Part shown: in pieces, positions 39,001-54,800 of the stretch
How positions within the stretch are numbered: position 1 is the stretch's first letter
Layout of the letters: each line of letters opens with the position of its first letter
Assembly: GCA_963693285.1 (NCBI GenBank)
Contig: OY848918.1
Span: 13,204,263 to 13,268,262 of the forward strand
Source of the DNA: Xestospongia muta
Lineage: Eukaryota; Porifera; Demospongiae; Haplosclerida; Petrosiidae
Length of the DNA stretch: 64,000 bases
Direction of reading: 5' to 3'
The notes under the pieces: generated by a model
Database searches by the model: none
What the model saw: the letters and a program-made list of their open reading frames with translations, nothing else
What the model was told of the DNA's origin: nothing
Made by a program: the position numbers and the translations under genes

Positions 39001-42000
39001 CCTCACCAGGAAAACCTTCTTCTTCAACGTTCTTCTTTGAAGACTGTGCTTGTATAGGCATGGCTGGCAGCAGACAATCCTCATTAAAAAGACAATAAAC
39101 AACAATACAGTCTTATAAGAAAATACTTTTAAAAGTTCTGGAGAAACAATTAAATTGGAAAAGAATTTAAGTGTAGTCCTTCGATTTGCTAAAACCGTGA
39201 TAACTGAATGTATAATGATCATTCTGTATGTAGTGACTTCAGCAGTGTCTTCTTGTCTTGCTTGCATTGCATGAAAATGTTGACATTGTTTGTTTTGAAT
39301 CAAAGCTTCTACAATCCTCAACATCTTGACAAAACAAAAAAAGTAAAAAAGCAATAATAAGCAGCTTAACTACTGTTGTAAATATATAACACTTACTTCA
39401 AAATTGTTATGAAACAGTTTACACTTTTGTACAAAACCAATTAAACGCTCAATAATCTGTTGTAATAGAACAAAAGAAAACATCACCAATACATGAAGTG
39501 AACCTCTCACTTCAGGAGATAATTGTTTTGATGGGAGATCACTAACATAGCTTAAACGAACTCTTTCCCATAATGCTAGAGTCAGTGGAACAATGTTACT
39601 TACTTTCAGAGACTATAATTAAGCACATTGATTAAGCATTAAATTAAAAGAATCAATTATTACCTCAATTTGTTTGGTTAACTCATCAAAATCACCATTA
39701 GTTGCACTAGTAATTGCTGATCTAATGCTTTCATACACAGGATTATAGACTGCTCCTTGGTCCATGAATGGCTCCTGCAATGCAATATCATAATATTTGT
39801 TATGCTGTACATGTTGTTGCATGGATACATAAATTGGTGACAGCATGCATACCTCAGGAAATATGTCATAAGGGAGAACCCAATTAAATGTGTCTTTATT
39901 AGAGATTTCCAACAATGTAGATGCTCCAAATGTTCTAATAATGTAGCGTACAAGGTACCAGAATGGTCCATCACAATTTTGCTCTTCATTGAGTGAGTCA
40001 TTTTGAAGGCATTTTTCTGCTTCATGAAAAAAATAACGCATGTTTTCATCACCATATATTTCCGATTCTATGGGTTGACTAATAAACAATTTTAATGTGT
40101 TGGCTAAAATATGAACAGATAGTTTGATCTGTGCAATTGCCTGCAAATATTCAGATGAAGTTGGCTCAATACCATAGGTAAATAAGTCATCGTGGCCCTT
40201 TCGTAGCCATTCATCAGTTACGAAAGAAATATTAACATTTCCAATTTTGTCATAATAAACATGGCATATTTTTGTCTAAGTTGCAATAAAGTACTGAGAA
40301 AATTAAGCATTGAGTAATACCTTAAAATTATTAGTGGCCAGGATTAGGAAGTCATGTTCTTTCATTTGTGAAATTTTGCTTTGTTTAACATCCCATTTAT
40401 TGATCCTGTCAAAAATGTTCACAAGAGTACTCTTTGAGGTAGAGAATCTACAAAAAATGTGCAATGAAAAGAACGTATTAATTTTAATTTTTTGTTCTAA
40501 CTCTTGGCATAGAATTAGCTTCATTACAAAGGACTGCAAATAACTTAAATGTTCCAGATGATTTTGAACAAATATTGCTATTTTTTCATCCATAGGTGGT
40601 TCTCCAGGCACAAAAAATACAGAATCAATTAAGACATCAATTAACTCTTGATTGACATCAACGCAAATAGTGGATAACAGGTCTAAGAAAAATGACCAGC
40701 AACGCTTACGAATAGAATCTTGCTGATTCTTGGGTCTGAATGGAGTAAAAAAGATAAGAAACTCAAACATTATATTTTCATGATGTTTTTTATACAATTT
40801 AGGAAGTCCTTTTTCTACTGAATTTAACAAAACAGCAACAGTTCTTAATGTGTTTGGTGTTTGAAACTCATCACCCTTCTCCATATACTATTAGAAAGTA
40901 ATTAATCTTTCATTGTATAAATGTAATTGTACCCTTTCAATCCGCCTGGCAAAGAAAATTAACTCCTTTTCATTATTTAAAACAACATATTCAAAAAACA
41001 TTTTCATGACACAAATCCATTGCCATTTTAACCTAATGAAAGAAATTTTCTATACAGATTTCAATGTTAGTTCTTACAATAATGGTCCTGGTATATGATG
41101 TTGGAGTTCCTTAACAACTTCACTAATAGTTTCATTCATTTCATAAAATTTCTGTATCCATCCTTTTAGTGCATCTGATCCATTGTACAGAGGAGCCCTA
41201 ACATCAAAGTAAAGGCTGTTCAAGATCTCTTTCACAGTTTCAACCACTAGAACCTACAACATGTTAAAAATATAACTGTTGTAATTGACCATTAATTACA
41301 GACTTTTATGTCAGGAGTAGACGTTAAGTTGTTTTTCAGATCTTTTATTATACTAGGCATTTGGGAAACCAGGCCCGAGAACATGTTAAAAAAAGATTTG
41401 TTTACAAAGTAAATTTGATGAATAGCAACAACTATCTCTAGCAGAGTTGTTTTAGGGATGCTGCCAATCTCTTCAGTAGCCATATTTTGTAAACACTCAT
41501 GTAATACCTGGAGAATAAAATAAATTCATAAAAAACAATAACTAGCACAACCTCATAGTAACTATCATTTTGAGATTGTAGTTTAGGGAAAACAATATGA
41601 ACAAAGTCATGAATATAATTTTCAGTTAGCCTCCCAATTGTTGAATTTGAGAGACTATTAAAACAATGGCTCAGATCTGTATCTACCAGAGCTGTTAGCA
41701 CATCATCAAAGTCTGTGACAATAAGAAAATATTAAGAATAATAATATCTATAATATTCATACTAACACTGTTTTTACCTGGTGAAGTCTCTTCTTTAGCC
41801 ATAATAATTTTAAAAATAAAGAATGAAAATGGAAAATGGCATTGAAAAGTGTTGTTGGTTGTCACTGTTTTTTCCTCGATTGATCCTACAATTTCAAACA
41901 AATCCTGACTAAGATGAAGCAATGAGTATATATCCAGCCACAGTTTGGTGATGTCATGATCACCCTGAATAAGCAATTCCAAGTTAAAATTTCTGTCAGC

Positions 42001-45000
42001 AAAGGAAAAAATATTTCCCAAAACTGGAATGACAAGTTTGTCAAACTTTCGAATAAGTGTATTTAAAAATGTTCCTGCTTCTTGTAGTCTCTGTGAATTA
42101 GTGACTTCATCTGTAATCCATTTCTTTGAATGAAAATCACTTTTTTGTAAAATTCTTTTGACAATTTTAACAGTTAAAAGGAAGAAGGATGGCTCTTCTG
42201 CAGGAAAAACAATAAAACATTCAAAGAAAATTTATAAGTGTTAGTTAAAGTACCTGGAGTCAAAAAGCTTGGTTCTTTAGGGATTACTTTCATAAGACGT
42301 TCAAGGCGTCCAGGCTCATTTTGATATGGTGATTGTGAAACTGCATCACATATATACAGATGCATTCGCTTACAAAGGTTTAGAATGTTGGATGAACCAA
42401 AGCTTGAAATTGGCTTTAATTTAAAAGGTTCATTAATACATATATCCAAAGTTGACAGTTGCACCATTGGTATTTCTGGAAAAGTGCTCTCTTCATAGAA
42501 ATAAAACTCACTTATCAGCTGACCTTCTCTACAGACAAGATCAGCAAGTGATATTGAAGGTAGGATATCATCAACATGATAGCAAAGCCAAGGCTGTTCT
42601 TGGAAGCTAACAAAATTAGATTTGGCACATTTCTTAGGCAGATGTATTAATAAAACAAAAGATGTTGAACTTGACTGATTTGCCTCTGTGAGCTTATCAA
42701 TGAGTCGGTATCGGCAACAAGAAATGAGGTTTCCATTTTCATGTCCACTCTCACATTCGAATATGATGAGGAAATCATCAAATTGTCCTTTTTCTAACGC
42801 AAGACTATATATTATTAATACAAAGGAAACATTTTTGTAAAATGATCACTTACTCAATACTGCTTAAAAAGTCTTGCTCAGTCTGGAAAGCTTCTAAATG
42901 CACCCGATCGACTTGTTCATAAGTCATTCCTAACTTTTCTGCTAGAATATGAACTTCATCTTGTGATAATGTTGAGGCATGAGTTGTAGCCTAAAAGAAT
43001 ATATTAAATGGCTGTCCATTCAAAATTGTAAGTTACTTGTAGTAATAAGGACTTCCCATATGATGGCTCTATTCGAGATATTAACTCTGCTAAAGATGAA
43101 TGCTCTTGCTCCATAAAATAAATGTCTTGTAAGTGCCTGCTTTCTTTGTCATTTGCAACACGTCTCATAATAGCATCAGGTGAAGCTATTTGCAATAATA
43201 GCCATATGCTCATTTTAAAAACCTAAAAAATAGTTGTAACATTTTATGTAATTATTGGAACATTTACTTGTTCTTTCCAGGCTGGTGAATCCTCTGAATA
43301 ATCCAGATTACTGTTCTGAACTAAGTTACTAGCTTGAAGTACTACAGCTGCTTTTGTGTCATCACTGTACCCAATGAATGCATCATTTTTATCAAAACTA
43401 GGAAAGAAATTGCAGAGTTATTTGCGTTTGTTTGTTATATAATGTACCCATTTTTAGAGTCATCAAATGAATGAACCCAATCTCCAAGGTTACTACAAAC
43501 ATCTCTTTGCCAATCTTTCAAAACTGTTTCTGTGTTGACAAAATGTTTTTCAAGACGATTAATTAAAGGAATTGGAAATTCTTCATAAACTTTGGCTTTT
43601 TCAGCAATTAGAACAAGCCTTTAAATAGAAAATAATAGCAATGGATATATTTTGCATGGACTAACTTGAACTGTTGATGAACTGTACATTTCATTCTGTT
43701 AGTTCTTAAGCCCAAATCAACATATCTGTGACCACCACTTTTTATGTAATACTAAGAAGCAATAGAAGAAATTATGTATGTGCAGAAGGATACAAGTTAC
43801 CTGGTTTAATACATCATACAAACTTTCATAAAGATTTTCTAAATTCAGTAGAATCACCATACGACCTGTTTCCATACAAAGTCTAATTTCACTAATATTT
43901 TGACACACCTATGCCAATGATATTTTGAAATGATTACAAACTATTCCATTGCATACCTGAGCAAATTCACTGTCCTTCGGAAAACTGCTACCAAATAATA
44001 CATATGGCTCCATTGCTTGAGTATTTGAGGAGTTAGAAGTTTGCAAGCAAGATGAGGTAACTATGTAATGTTTTAACACTTGAAGTGATGAATAATTGTC
44101 AGTAAGAAAAAGTAAGTAACGACTCTCCCTGAAATTAAAATAATATTTGTTAATAATTGCACATAATTATACCCATGATAAGTTATTTCCCTGTTAGTAA
44201 GACTCTCCTTAATTAAACCAAGAGGAGTACAGTCAGGATTCATCAAGGTGTCATCCTATGACAAACCATTTTATGACAATTAAATTAAGGAAAACATACT
44301 GGAACAACTAGTTCAAAGTCTCTGTTTCCATTTATGTGAGCACTACAGAATGGTTGACGACGACTACATAGCTGTATGGAACTTTTGTCTGTATTTAAAA
44401 AAGGATTATTAACTGTAATTTTTATCAAATAATAATTGTTACTTCTTGTCTCCTGGAGAGTAAATTGAACTTTGTCCTTCTCAGCAACCTGTATTATCAA
44501 TTCACATTTACCCACCCATAAAAATACCCATTCAATTTACCAAAATGTCATTTCCATTGATTTTTTGAGTTCCAATCCACACATCATTTTTATAAGCACT
44601 CTGAAATGCTACTACTTTGTTCTCAAGATGTATAATAAACTGAGCTGAAACAAATTACAAAATAACGGTAATGTGTAAATGCCATCAATTCAATCATAAA
44701 AGTTAATGAGTTATACCCTAAGTTAACTAATTTTTATTTTATTAATAAAGTCTGTCATACGTCATACTTAAGTTGTCTTAGACTAAATAAAAGCTATAAA
44801 AACGTCTTAATTACAATTGAATATATTTATCTTCAGTTGGATTTTTTATAAAAAATGTATATCACTTAGTTTGAGAAAATAAAAGTTACTGTATTACCAT
44901 TTATTGTGTTTTTGTCAGAGCAATAAAGTTCCTTTTTGTCATCAATAGCAAGATACTCGCTTGTTGCCTCACATTTAAGCATTATGACATCCTTTTCTCT

Positions 45001-47327
45001 CAATTGTTTCTATTTTAAATAGTAATTCATTAATAAAATAATGAAATAAATAACACTAACCAATACATCTGATGAACTAATGTTTTGACTATTGTATACT
45101 ACCTGTTAGAAATAACTCATAAAAATGTACTACTATTCTATAACTCTACCTTTAATTCTTGTAATTGTGACTTGAATTTATCTATAGGATCAAATTCATC
45201 AAATCCACTGAAGTTGCGTCTGATTGCATGCTCTAATTGTGGTCTTGTTAGAATTGATCTAGATCTTGCACTCATCCAGTACAACATTTTGATTAAACTA
45301 ATATTACATAAAGCTAATATTAAGTATGAAATTTTTCACCTGTAAAAATCTCTCAATCCAAAAAATTCTCTAGTTTGAGAGTCACATATGTCATAATAAC
45401 AACGAGCAAGCTTAGGGAAATATTTCTCAAGTCTTGACAGCACTGGATCATCTTGATTTTCTTTATTAGAACAAATTCCCCTAAATTATTTATAACAATA
45501 ATTAATAAGATTTGTAAAGTATCAGTTACATTGCACTCTCAGTCAGATCTGTAATATTGAGATCAGTACGAGTCACCATAATCCCTCTATTCATCTTTGC
45601 TGGATCAAGAGCCCAATTAGATATCCCAATAAAGGCAACACGTTCTTCCCTTAAAATTCTCTATATTTTGAATAATCCAATACTTAGAATGCAAGCTTTA
45701 TTGACATACCTGATCATCACTACCAGATCCTTCAGTACCATCTTCTAATAATGGATGCAAAGCTTTCAATGGTAGATAGGGTGATGCCTCAGCTAACCCA
45801 ACCTCATCCAACACAACAACTGACACAAATGTTGTAATATCTCTTTTTTTGTCTTGGAATGTTTTTGCATTTACAAACACTTCTGTGATACTAGCAGGAG
45901 TTGATAATCGGCTACATTGATGAGAGTGTAGATGGACCTGTAATAATAAAGTAAATAGAATTGTCATAAAACATTAACAAACTTGTTTAAACTGTCTCAA
46001 TGTTTTGCATTTGGAGTTCTTTCCTTTCATGGAGCTTTCAATGATAGCTTTAGCAAGTGACTTTGAGCTGCCAGGTTTACCAACAAGAAATAATGGTATC
46101 CTTAATTCTATGCACACAAACATCATGAATATATTTTCTCTAAGAGCTACATTTCTGGCAATGTTATCTTCAATCTCCATGCAGTCTAACAAAGAGTTTT
46201 CATATCTATAGTAAATAAAATTTATTTTGAAAATTATTCCTAAAATAGTTGTGATGGTGGTTCAATTAATATATGTAAATTTTAAAAACCTATTTCTAAA
46301 AATGGAGTAAATGAAGGGATAGTTAATGTCAGACAAAGAACATGAACAAGGTAGCAATAATTTATAATTTGGTAATATTAAAGGCTGAAGAGTTTGTGGT
46401 ACTGTTAAGAAGCATTTTGGGACACTTTTAGTAAATCCTTAATCATTACAGATTACTTGATATTTGTTGGTAACTGTGTTGGAGGTCAATGAATGGAATG
46501 TAATTTCATTTGTCAGCTTTGAAAGTCACATGCAGCAATGCATTATAAATTTGACAAACCTGTATGTTATGTACACATGGTCCAAAACCACATTACCATA
46601 TATGCTCCGGGTGCCAGGCAGACAAAATTACAAATAAATGATGACACAACAAATTAGTAGTTTAAAATTAATGATATTAATAGAGTCATGATATTCTGGA
46701 TACAATTCACAAACTACTTACTCAAATAATAGGTCTTTATATTCATTACTATTTTTTAATGGTGAGAGTGATTTTGACCGTTTGATAGTGTTCAGAACAA
46801 AAGTGATAAAAGTATCCCTTGTGGTCATTCGAGCCAGATACGATACATTAAGTGCCAACAATAACGATTGAGTTATCTCGTTAATTTTTTGATATCCAGA
46901 TGTCTGTAGCATTGTATACAAAGACTAATTGAGTATTCACTCTATAGCACTTACATTAAAAGATGGAGTGAAAGTTTTAATAAAATAAACAAAAAGAATT
47001 AATGCTCTTTCAACATCACGAAGACTTACAAAGCTGCACTCATTCTATGGAAAATGAAGAAATCACAGAGATCATACATTGTATAAAATGTATATGCTAC
47101 CATTACTATATACATGAATATAAAAGAACATAATTATACAAATATGCAAATTGCGTGCATGACAAGGCACATAGATTATAATTTAAAAAATCATGCTGAG
47201 ATCAGAGTTTTGCCAGGCAAAATAGAAGAATACCTTGTCTGAATTTTTAATATTTAATTATTCATTAGCATGTGTTTTTAAATTTTATAGACATATTTGC
47301 TTACAGTGCCTCCAAAATGAATTTGGA

Positions 47328-47362
<35 letters not shown>

Positions 47363-47970
47363 GTATACACACACACACACATATATATATATTGACTAAT
47401 GTTAAAATTTTTAACTACTATACTAAAATATCATTTAATACAAGCATCATTTTTCCTTTGTATTGTCCAATAAAGGTCAAGATTTAAATCAAACTGGGGC
47501 CAAAAAGGATAACAGTAGGGCATTCCAAACAGATACGAACCACATAAAGACTACAGATGTCTGGCAAAAACCCTATCTAAAAATAATCCTAGTGATGTAG
47601 TGTTGTGATAAATTTTTTTTAATTTCACAACTATTGATATTTGGAATGTTGAAAGAGGATACAGCTTTCTGTTCATGGTAACAATTGCTTTGCTCTGGTA
47701 GGTATATGTTCATGAAAGAAAAGTGTGATAAACCACCACAGAATATGGTGTAGCACAAAAAATCCAATACACGTGTCAACAAATTCTCCCTCTTTAGATG
47801 AAGGGTGGCAAATGCAACGCAAGCTAAGATGTTGCCAAGAAATATTTCAAGAGTTTGATTGCTTAATGTTTCAATTAGTCATATAACATTGAGCCTTTCC
47901 AAGTGGTTATAGCAAGTAGTTCAATTCCATTTGTCACTTTCAATGTCTTATACAAGAATTGATTAATTCA

Positions 47971-48025
<55 letters not shown>

Positions 48026-48801
48026 ACAGTAGTCCAAGATTAATTGCATTTGCTTGTCTCTAGATGCATTGTTCATTATTATATTTCTCATTTGGTTCAA
48101 AAGTTGCAAATAACAGAGTAAAGCAATATTAAATTGGCTACATGCATGTAGTCATAACAATGTTAGTATGTCACTTATGACAAGTTGTTTTATCCTAAGA
48201 ATGATTAGAAATTGTTCAGTCATATCAATATTTGCTGGTCTTGGGAAAAAGTTAAATGAATCTGCATTAACTAAATAAGGTTTCATTATAATATTATAGA
48301 CTACTGTTAAGTAGTAGTATGAATACGATCAAGCACAACATATTGTCTAGTATCACCTACCATACTACACATGCAAATGTATAAAGCCCCTTAAATAATT
48401 GCTTTTTTAAAAAAATTATACAAAACATTCTTTGACTTTGACATACAATTGTGTTCACACTAAAGAGCTTTTCATAGTATGGAAATAACAATAAAATATT
48501 CTAAAGACTACCTTTTGTTCCTTCATGAACCCTTGACATTCTGCTAAAACATAAGCAATAGCTACCAAAACATCTTCTGTTATAAATGTACCAAGCTGTT
48601 GATTTAACAATAAAATAATAACCCTAACAATAAATAATAATACCTGACTAAACACCATTTGCCTAATATATTCTTTTTCTGTCTCTTTTTTTAATTGTCC
48701 AAAATCATAAACCAATGCTTTCATACTGTCAGGTAATTCCAAAACTCTATAAACAAGATCTCTTAAAGGAATTTCACCTATATAATAATAACAGTAATAA
48801 T

Positions 48802-48868
<67 letters not shown>

Positions 48869-51800
48869 TATACATACATATATAAGTTAATTTCAAATGT
48901 ACAATAAAGATAATTACAAATAACCTAATTTTTCAGTGGTATCCCCTCCTTCTACATGCCATCCAAGACCAGCACCTTTCAGCCTTTTGATCATCTCATC
49001 TGAATGCCTATAAAGTTGCTACAACAAAAATAAAAGATGTAATTACTAACTTTCTATATGGATTACAAGCTGCCACAAACTTGAGAAATGGCGGTACTAA
49101 TTTCCCTCTACATCTACCATCACACATAATCTCTTTAATTAGACTAATGACATCACTAGTGTTAGCTTCATCAAAAAAAACAATAGTATCAATTTTAACT
49201 TTTCTGTTCTCCAATGCAGCATTTGTTGCATCATTTAAGCATTTTATGACATCATCTTCAGTTGTGCCACCATGAACCTAGTAAGCAAACAAGGAATCAT
49301 TAAAGAAAAACAAATTACTTACTTTAAGAACAAACATGTTCTTGACACATTTTTCATAGGCAGCAATTTTGCACATGTACCGAATTAAGTGTGTTTTTCC
49401 ACAACCAGTTTCACCCATTAGTACAACTGGAATTTGACATCTGAATTTATGAGTGTTCGTGATCTGAGGTTAAAACACACTATTTACCTGAAGCGAGTTT
49501 GAATAGCCATTATCTTGGTTAAATTATCATGAGTGAGAACATAGTCTTTATCTGGTGATACTATGCCTGTTCCTATTTCAATTTTAATATTCATAAAGTC
49601 AAACAATCGCTTCAAAAGTCCTTCATTTGACACAGAGTCACTGCAGTAAAAATTGTTGAGTATTTAATACAAGTATTAAAAAAAAAATTTGGAAACTGAC
49701 CTGGGAAAGCCAATTGGAATTTTGACATTGTGCAATAAAAATTGAGTGACTTCCTTAGGCAATGAAATGAAAAGTGGTTTGTTGGTATATGCATCATATA
49801 AGACATATTTCGAGTTAAAAAAGAGTCCCACGTGAGTAATTGAGGTACGGTCCTTATTGAAGAAGAGGTATGGGTGCATACTGAAATTGAAAAAAACAAA
49901 AGTGACTTTAATTATACTTTACACATCAAATTTTTTTCTTTAAAGGTATTAAGCATCAAGCAAGTATTATTAATAATACAATTATGATAGCAAAATTTAC
50001 TGAAAACAATAATTTAAAGTAATGGCATATTGTATGAAAAGACATATTTGTCCATTTGTACATACTTATACAAAGAAAGACTTCTTTGCTTCAAAACAAA
50101 TTTATAAAAGCCAAAATTGGACAGTAAAAGGAAACAAGACAGAAACCAAATCCTATTGATAAGTACTTGTGTATTATATAAGATAGTGTAATACAAACAC
50201 ACACACACACGTCTATCTTATACAGACCTCTCTTCCCAATTATATCTTGGCACATGTTGTTTAAGAATACCATCTTTTGTTCCAAGTGGCATGGAGGAGA
50301 TAGCGAAGTCCTAAAAAAATTGATCAAAGAAAATTATAATGATATTTAAGATCAATAACTCCTTCATGTAAGCACTAAATAATTCATTATCTAATAAATA
50401 ATGTGATATCACTTCTGGATATATTCCTGAATCATTTTGGGACATTTTAGTCAGAAGTTCATGAAAAAAAGCAGAGTGCATATCACATCATATACAGTTA
50501 ATTCCAATATTCAAGCACATAAATAAAAATTCAAGTCCATGTTTTCCAACTTTTAAAAATACTCCAGATTTAAAAAACAGAAGCACAATTTTCCCCAATT
50601 AATTATTATTAATCAAAAAGGACACATCTTGAGTTAAAGAAGAGTCCCACATGAGTAATTCATATACAGTTCTTATTGAAGAGGTATGGATGTGGTAGAG
50701 TAGGTATACTATTGCTCTCTAACTGAGTCAATTGTTGATGGGAATCATATTTTGGCCTGCTAACAATGAAATAAATTTTCTTGTAAGTATCACAATAATC
50801 ATTGGCATGGAGAGTGAGCCTTGTGATGTTTCCAATCATCGTATATTTAACTTTACCTGTGATGGTAGGGTGCTGTCCAAAAGACCCAATTGAAGGTTAA
50901 ATATACATATACATAAACATAAGCAAATATGATTCAATCACACTTAAAGATGTGATAATTTCTCTACAAGAACCACATGTATGCAGGTGTACATGTTTGT
51001 ATTTACAGAGAAAAGTCATTTTGATACAAGAAAGAAAGCAAAGAGCAGACAAGACTAAAACAATTAAAAGGGCAAAAGAGTATGAACAAGGTGTGTAAAG
51101 CATACGAGATCAAAAACTAAAGTTAGAAACTACATATACAAAGAACATTTAAGATCTGAGACTGATGTGTCAATGATGTTCTCATTCTCTAAATTTCACA
51201 AAACTGCCTTTTAACTCAACTATAGTATACAAACATTGAAGTTTAATTTATTCTGAGAGATCAAAGTCGTAATTAGTAATAAATATTGTAGCCTTTTACT
51301 GTGCAAGGCAAAGCTTATGTATCTATGTATTCTTAGTAACTTCTTTCAATTGCATGTCACATATAGTGAAGATTTAGTATTGATCCAATAAAAGAAATAT
51401 AATAAAATTCATAGAAAATTGTAGTATTACTTCATTATGATTGACAACAAGTAAATTAGTCATGGTAATACAAAACAAAATCATAGTAGAAATGGTAGTG
51501 TAAAAATCCTTATAATTGTGCATAGTAGCATAGAACCTTATGTTGTGATTATCATGCTATGGTCTTGTTTCACACAAATCTCATTTTGTTTGAAATTACT
51601 AGGTTATTCTCTCCTTATAGAACAGAATAACAGAAAGATGCACCAAAAACACTTGATCACAATAAGTTGGATGGATAGTTTCATGAGGCCAACCTCTTTG
51701 TTTAGAATGAAAGGATCTGGTTGTTCAGGCATAGTACATTTGTCTTTGTCACCAGCATTTTGATCAAACCAAAACCCATTGAATTTGTGCTTGACAAACA

Positions 51801-54800
51801 CAGCATTGTTGTTTTAATAGTTGTGTGTTAGGTATAAACTACTTAGATTTGCAACAGGATTGGGAAACAAAGTATTCTATTTCTTTAGAAACAGAGGCTT
51901 GTTTATCGTTTCTTGTTGCATTTGGGTTATTTTATTATTTCTCGTTTTGATTGCATTGCATGTTTAAAGCAATAATGTTTATTAATAATGTTTAATGTTT
52001 ATGGATATACAACCAGACCTTTCAAAATGAGATACCACATATCAAATCATAACTTTTTATGTAAATAATTCTTAATAACCATTTAATTTTGGTGTAAAAG
52101 AGAGAAAAAATGGTCTTATATACATAAAAATTGCTGTTGTTTGCGTATTAAAATTTATTACCTAGGGTTTTGAATACCATTGCTGTTGAAGCTAACTTCT
52201 TTGTGTTCTCTTTATTAGCATGCACATTAGTTTTTAAATGAACAATTATACATACTTGCATAATAATACATTTGACATAATTTTAAAATAACTAAGCACT
52301 TACTTGAGACATCATTATCATAAATTCAACTGTAAAATGCTTTAAACTTTTTACTCTTCGAATGAAATTGGACTGTTCACAGGCATTTAATTGAATGTTT
52401 AAAAACCAAACAAAGTGACGTATCTCTTTCCATGTGGGGTTAGGAATTTTAGTATGCCTATATGAGAATCTTTGTACGTATATTTTACAAGAAGATGAGT
52501 AAACCTTATAATTGTCTTGAGACAATCTTTATCAGTACCTTCAAGCGTACCAACAAAAACAAATTGATCAAGAGCTAAAATGTCCTTTGAATCAAAATAT
52601 TGTAAGTACTGATACACCCTTTGGTACATGGGAGTACGAAGTTCAGCCATTTCATCATCTAAAAGATTCGTATCACTATATTAATAACATTAAAAAATGT
52701 ATTGCAACGTACTGCTATCCATCATTTCTAATATTTGTTTTGGTTCAAAGCATTGTGTGCTTGGTAAAAGTTGCAAAAGGTTTATAACTCTTCTTGTCTG
52801 AGTATATCCCCAAAGGTAAGTCTGTTGAAGTAAAGAATAAAAAATAATGTAAAGGAAAGTTAATCATGTACTACTTCAAATAAAAATTATCTACTGAAAG
52901 CAAATCATTTGTGCATGATATACTTCTCTTTCTGGTACAGTCACTTCAAGTGCATAAAGTTGTGAGGGATGGCATCTCCATATATGTCCACTAGCATCTG
53001 ATAATCCACCCAGAATAAGTATACTAAATAAAATATCATCAATACTCTTCAAAACCTAAAGAAATAAACCAAAAAGGAACATGTATACATTAGACAAATA
53101 TGAACTTACATGTTGTGGAATATCAAGATGAACAATACAAGATTTTAAGTCTGTTTCATCTTCAAGTAACATTGAAAGTACTTCATCAGACGTAACCACT
53201 GGTCCATGAAGGGGAACTGTAATGATTGCTTTTGAAGAATGCTTTTCCTTTTGTTTCAATAATTTCATCAATTTGTCTTTCATTTTACGAATATAAAGTG
53301 ATTTTCCTACACCAGACTGTGTTGATGTTACTACACGAACACGTGAGCTAAATTTAATAATACTCATATTAGTCAATGACTATAAAGAAACAACATACTT
53401 GTCTTGATCAACTGTTGCAGCGTTAATAATGGAAGTGTCTTGAAGATTTATTTGTTGTGTAAAATGTACCATCAGGTATTGTTTTAAATGATCTTTGTCT
53501 TCTTCAGAAGGAAGGTTCCATTCACGTCTATATGAATCAATTCGAGAAACTATGGAGGATTTTCCATCCTCTTCACCACTGCATATTATAACCAACTGGT
53601 AATCTGTTCAAGAAATCAAGAAAATAATTTTTGAAAAGATTAATAAATTGCATCAATTAATAAAATGAGTTTGAGTAAAATTTGGGATAAATTACAAAAT
53701 TGTTGCTTCTTAAAGTAGTTAAAGTTTGACAAGCCAAAGCCAAGTGAGTTGAAGAAAGAAATTTTATTCCCAAACTCACTTAAACATATTATATAACAAA
53801 ATAATTATATATTGTAAATACAGTTAAGAAGGCATATCAAATACATCTTTCTATACTCTTTAAGTACTCAGTAGTGGCATCCTTGTATTTGTGCCTATGC
53901 CAACTGTCAATCATTTTGCAATTACAAAATTTTCACTGCTAATAGCAAAGAAGTGTAATTGCAATTTGAATGGTTAATAAAAGTTATATATTGTAAATAT
54001 TAATATATTATCAATCCAATAACATCACATTATAACATGCAACATGATTATAAAGTTAATATACTTTGTATTCCCTGTGAAAGATACTTCAATAAGTCCA
54101 TAGCTTTCTCAGCAATAAGATAAGTCAATTTTTCAGCATGAACTAAACAGTATATTCTCCCTTTTTCCTTGTTAAAAAGAACTCTCATCCAAAATATTAC
54201 AACCTAAATAAAGTTCCTATAATTATCTGTATGTCTCTGTTATAAACCCTACTTGTTCTAATGTTGTAGATTCAGAACAAAGAAGAACTTCGTCATAACT
54301 TGGAAGAGAGTTATTACTATCTTGAGCATAGATTTGCAATGTACATAAAAAGATGTTATCTAAAAATTTAGAAAAGATAAATTAAAATCTTAGAAGCATT
54401 TCCATTTAATTAAAGTATAAGATGTGGCAGAACAGTAAGTACTGTAGTTCTTTCTTTCATATTACATATTAAAATTACATTTAGATATAAGATAAACAGT
54501 CTGATCTGGCATGGCCAACTATTCCAACTCTCTTAGCGGAAAGTGACTGGTAATGAATCAACTTATCTCTGGGATTTGAATATCCGCAACCTACTCAGAT
54601 ACTGCTACATCATCACATTTGCTATTACCTCACAGACAAATTGTATTACAGGTAAATAAAGCCCTTTTATTAAAATGAAGTTAATGTAGGAATAGCTAAT
54701 ATCAGTCTAATATAAAGAATGCAAACAAGATAGTATGGACTGCAATTGTATTATCTTTACATAATAGCACAGACATAGAATGCAACAAGATATCAGATGA

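Noticed and set aside
36010..45000. Cys residues in E3-shell exons as a RING
   Set aside because: No spacing fitting C-x2-C...C-x-H-x2-C-x2-C...C-x2-C; only the RZ-type pattern was found.
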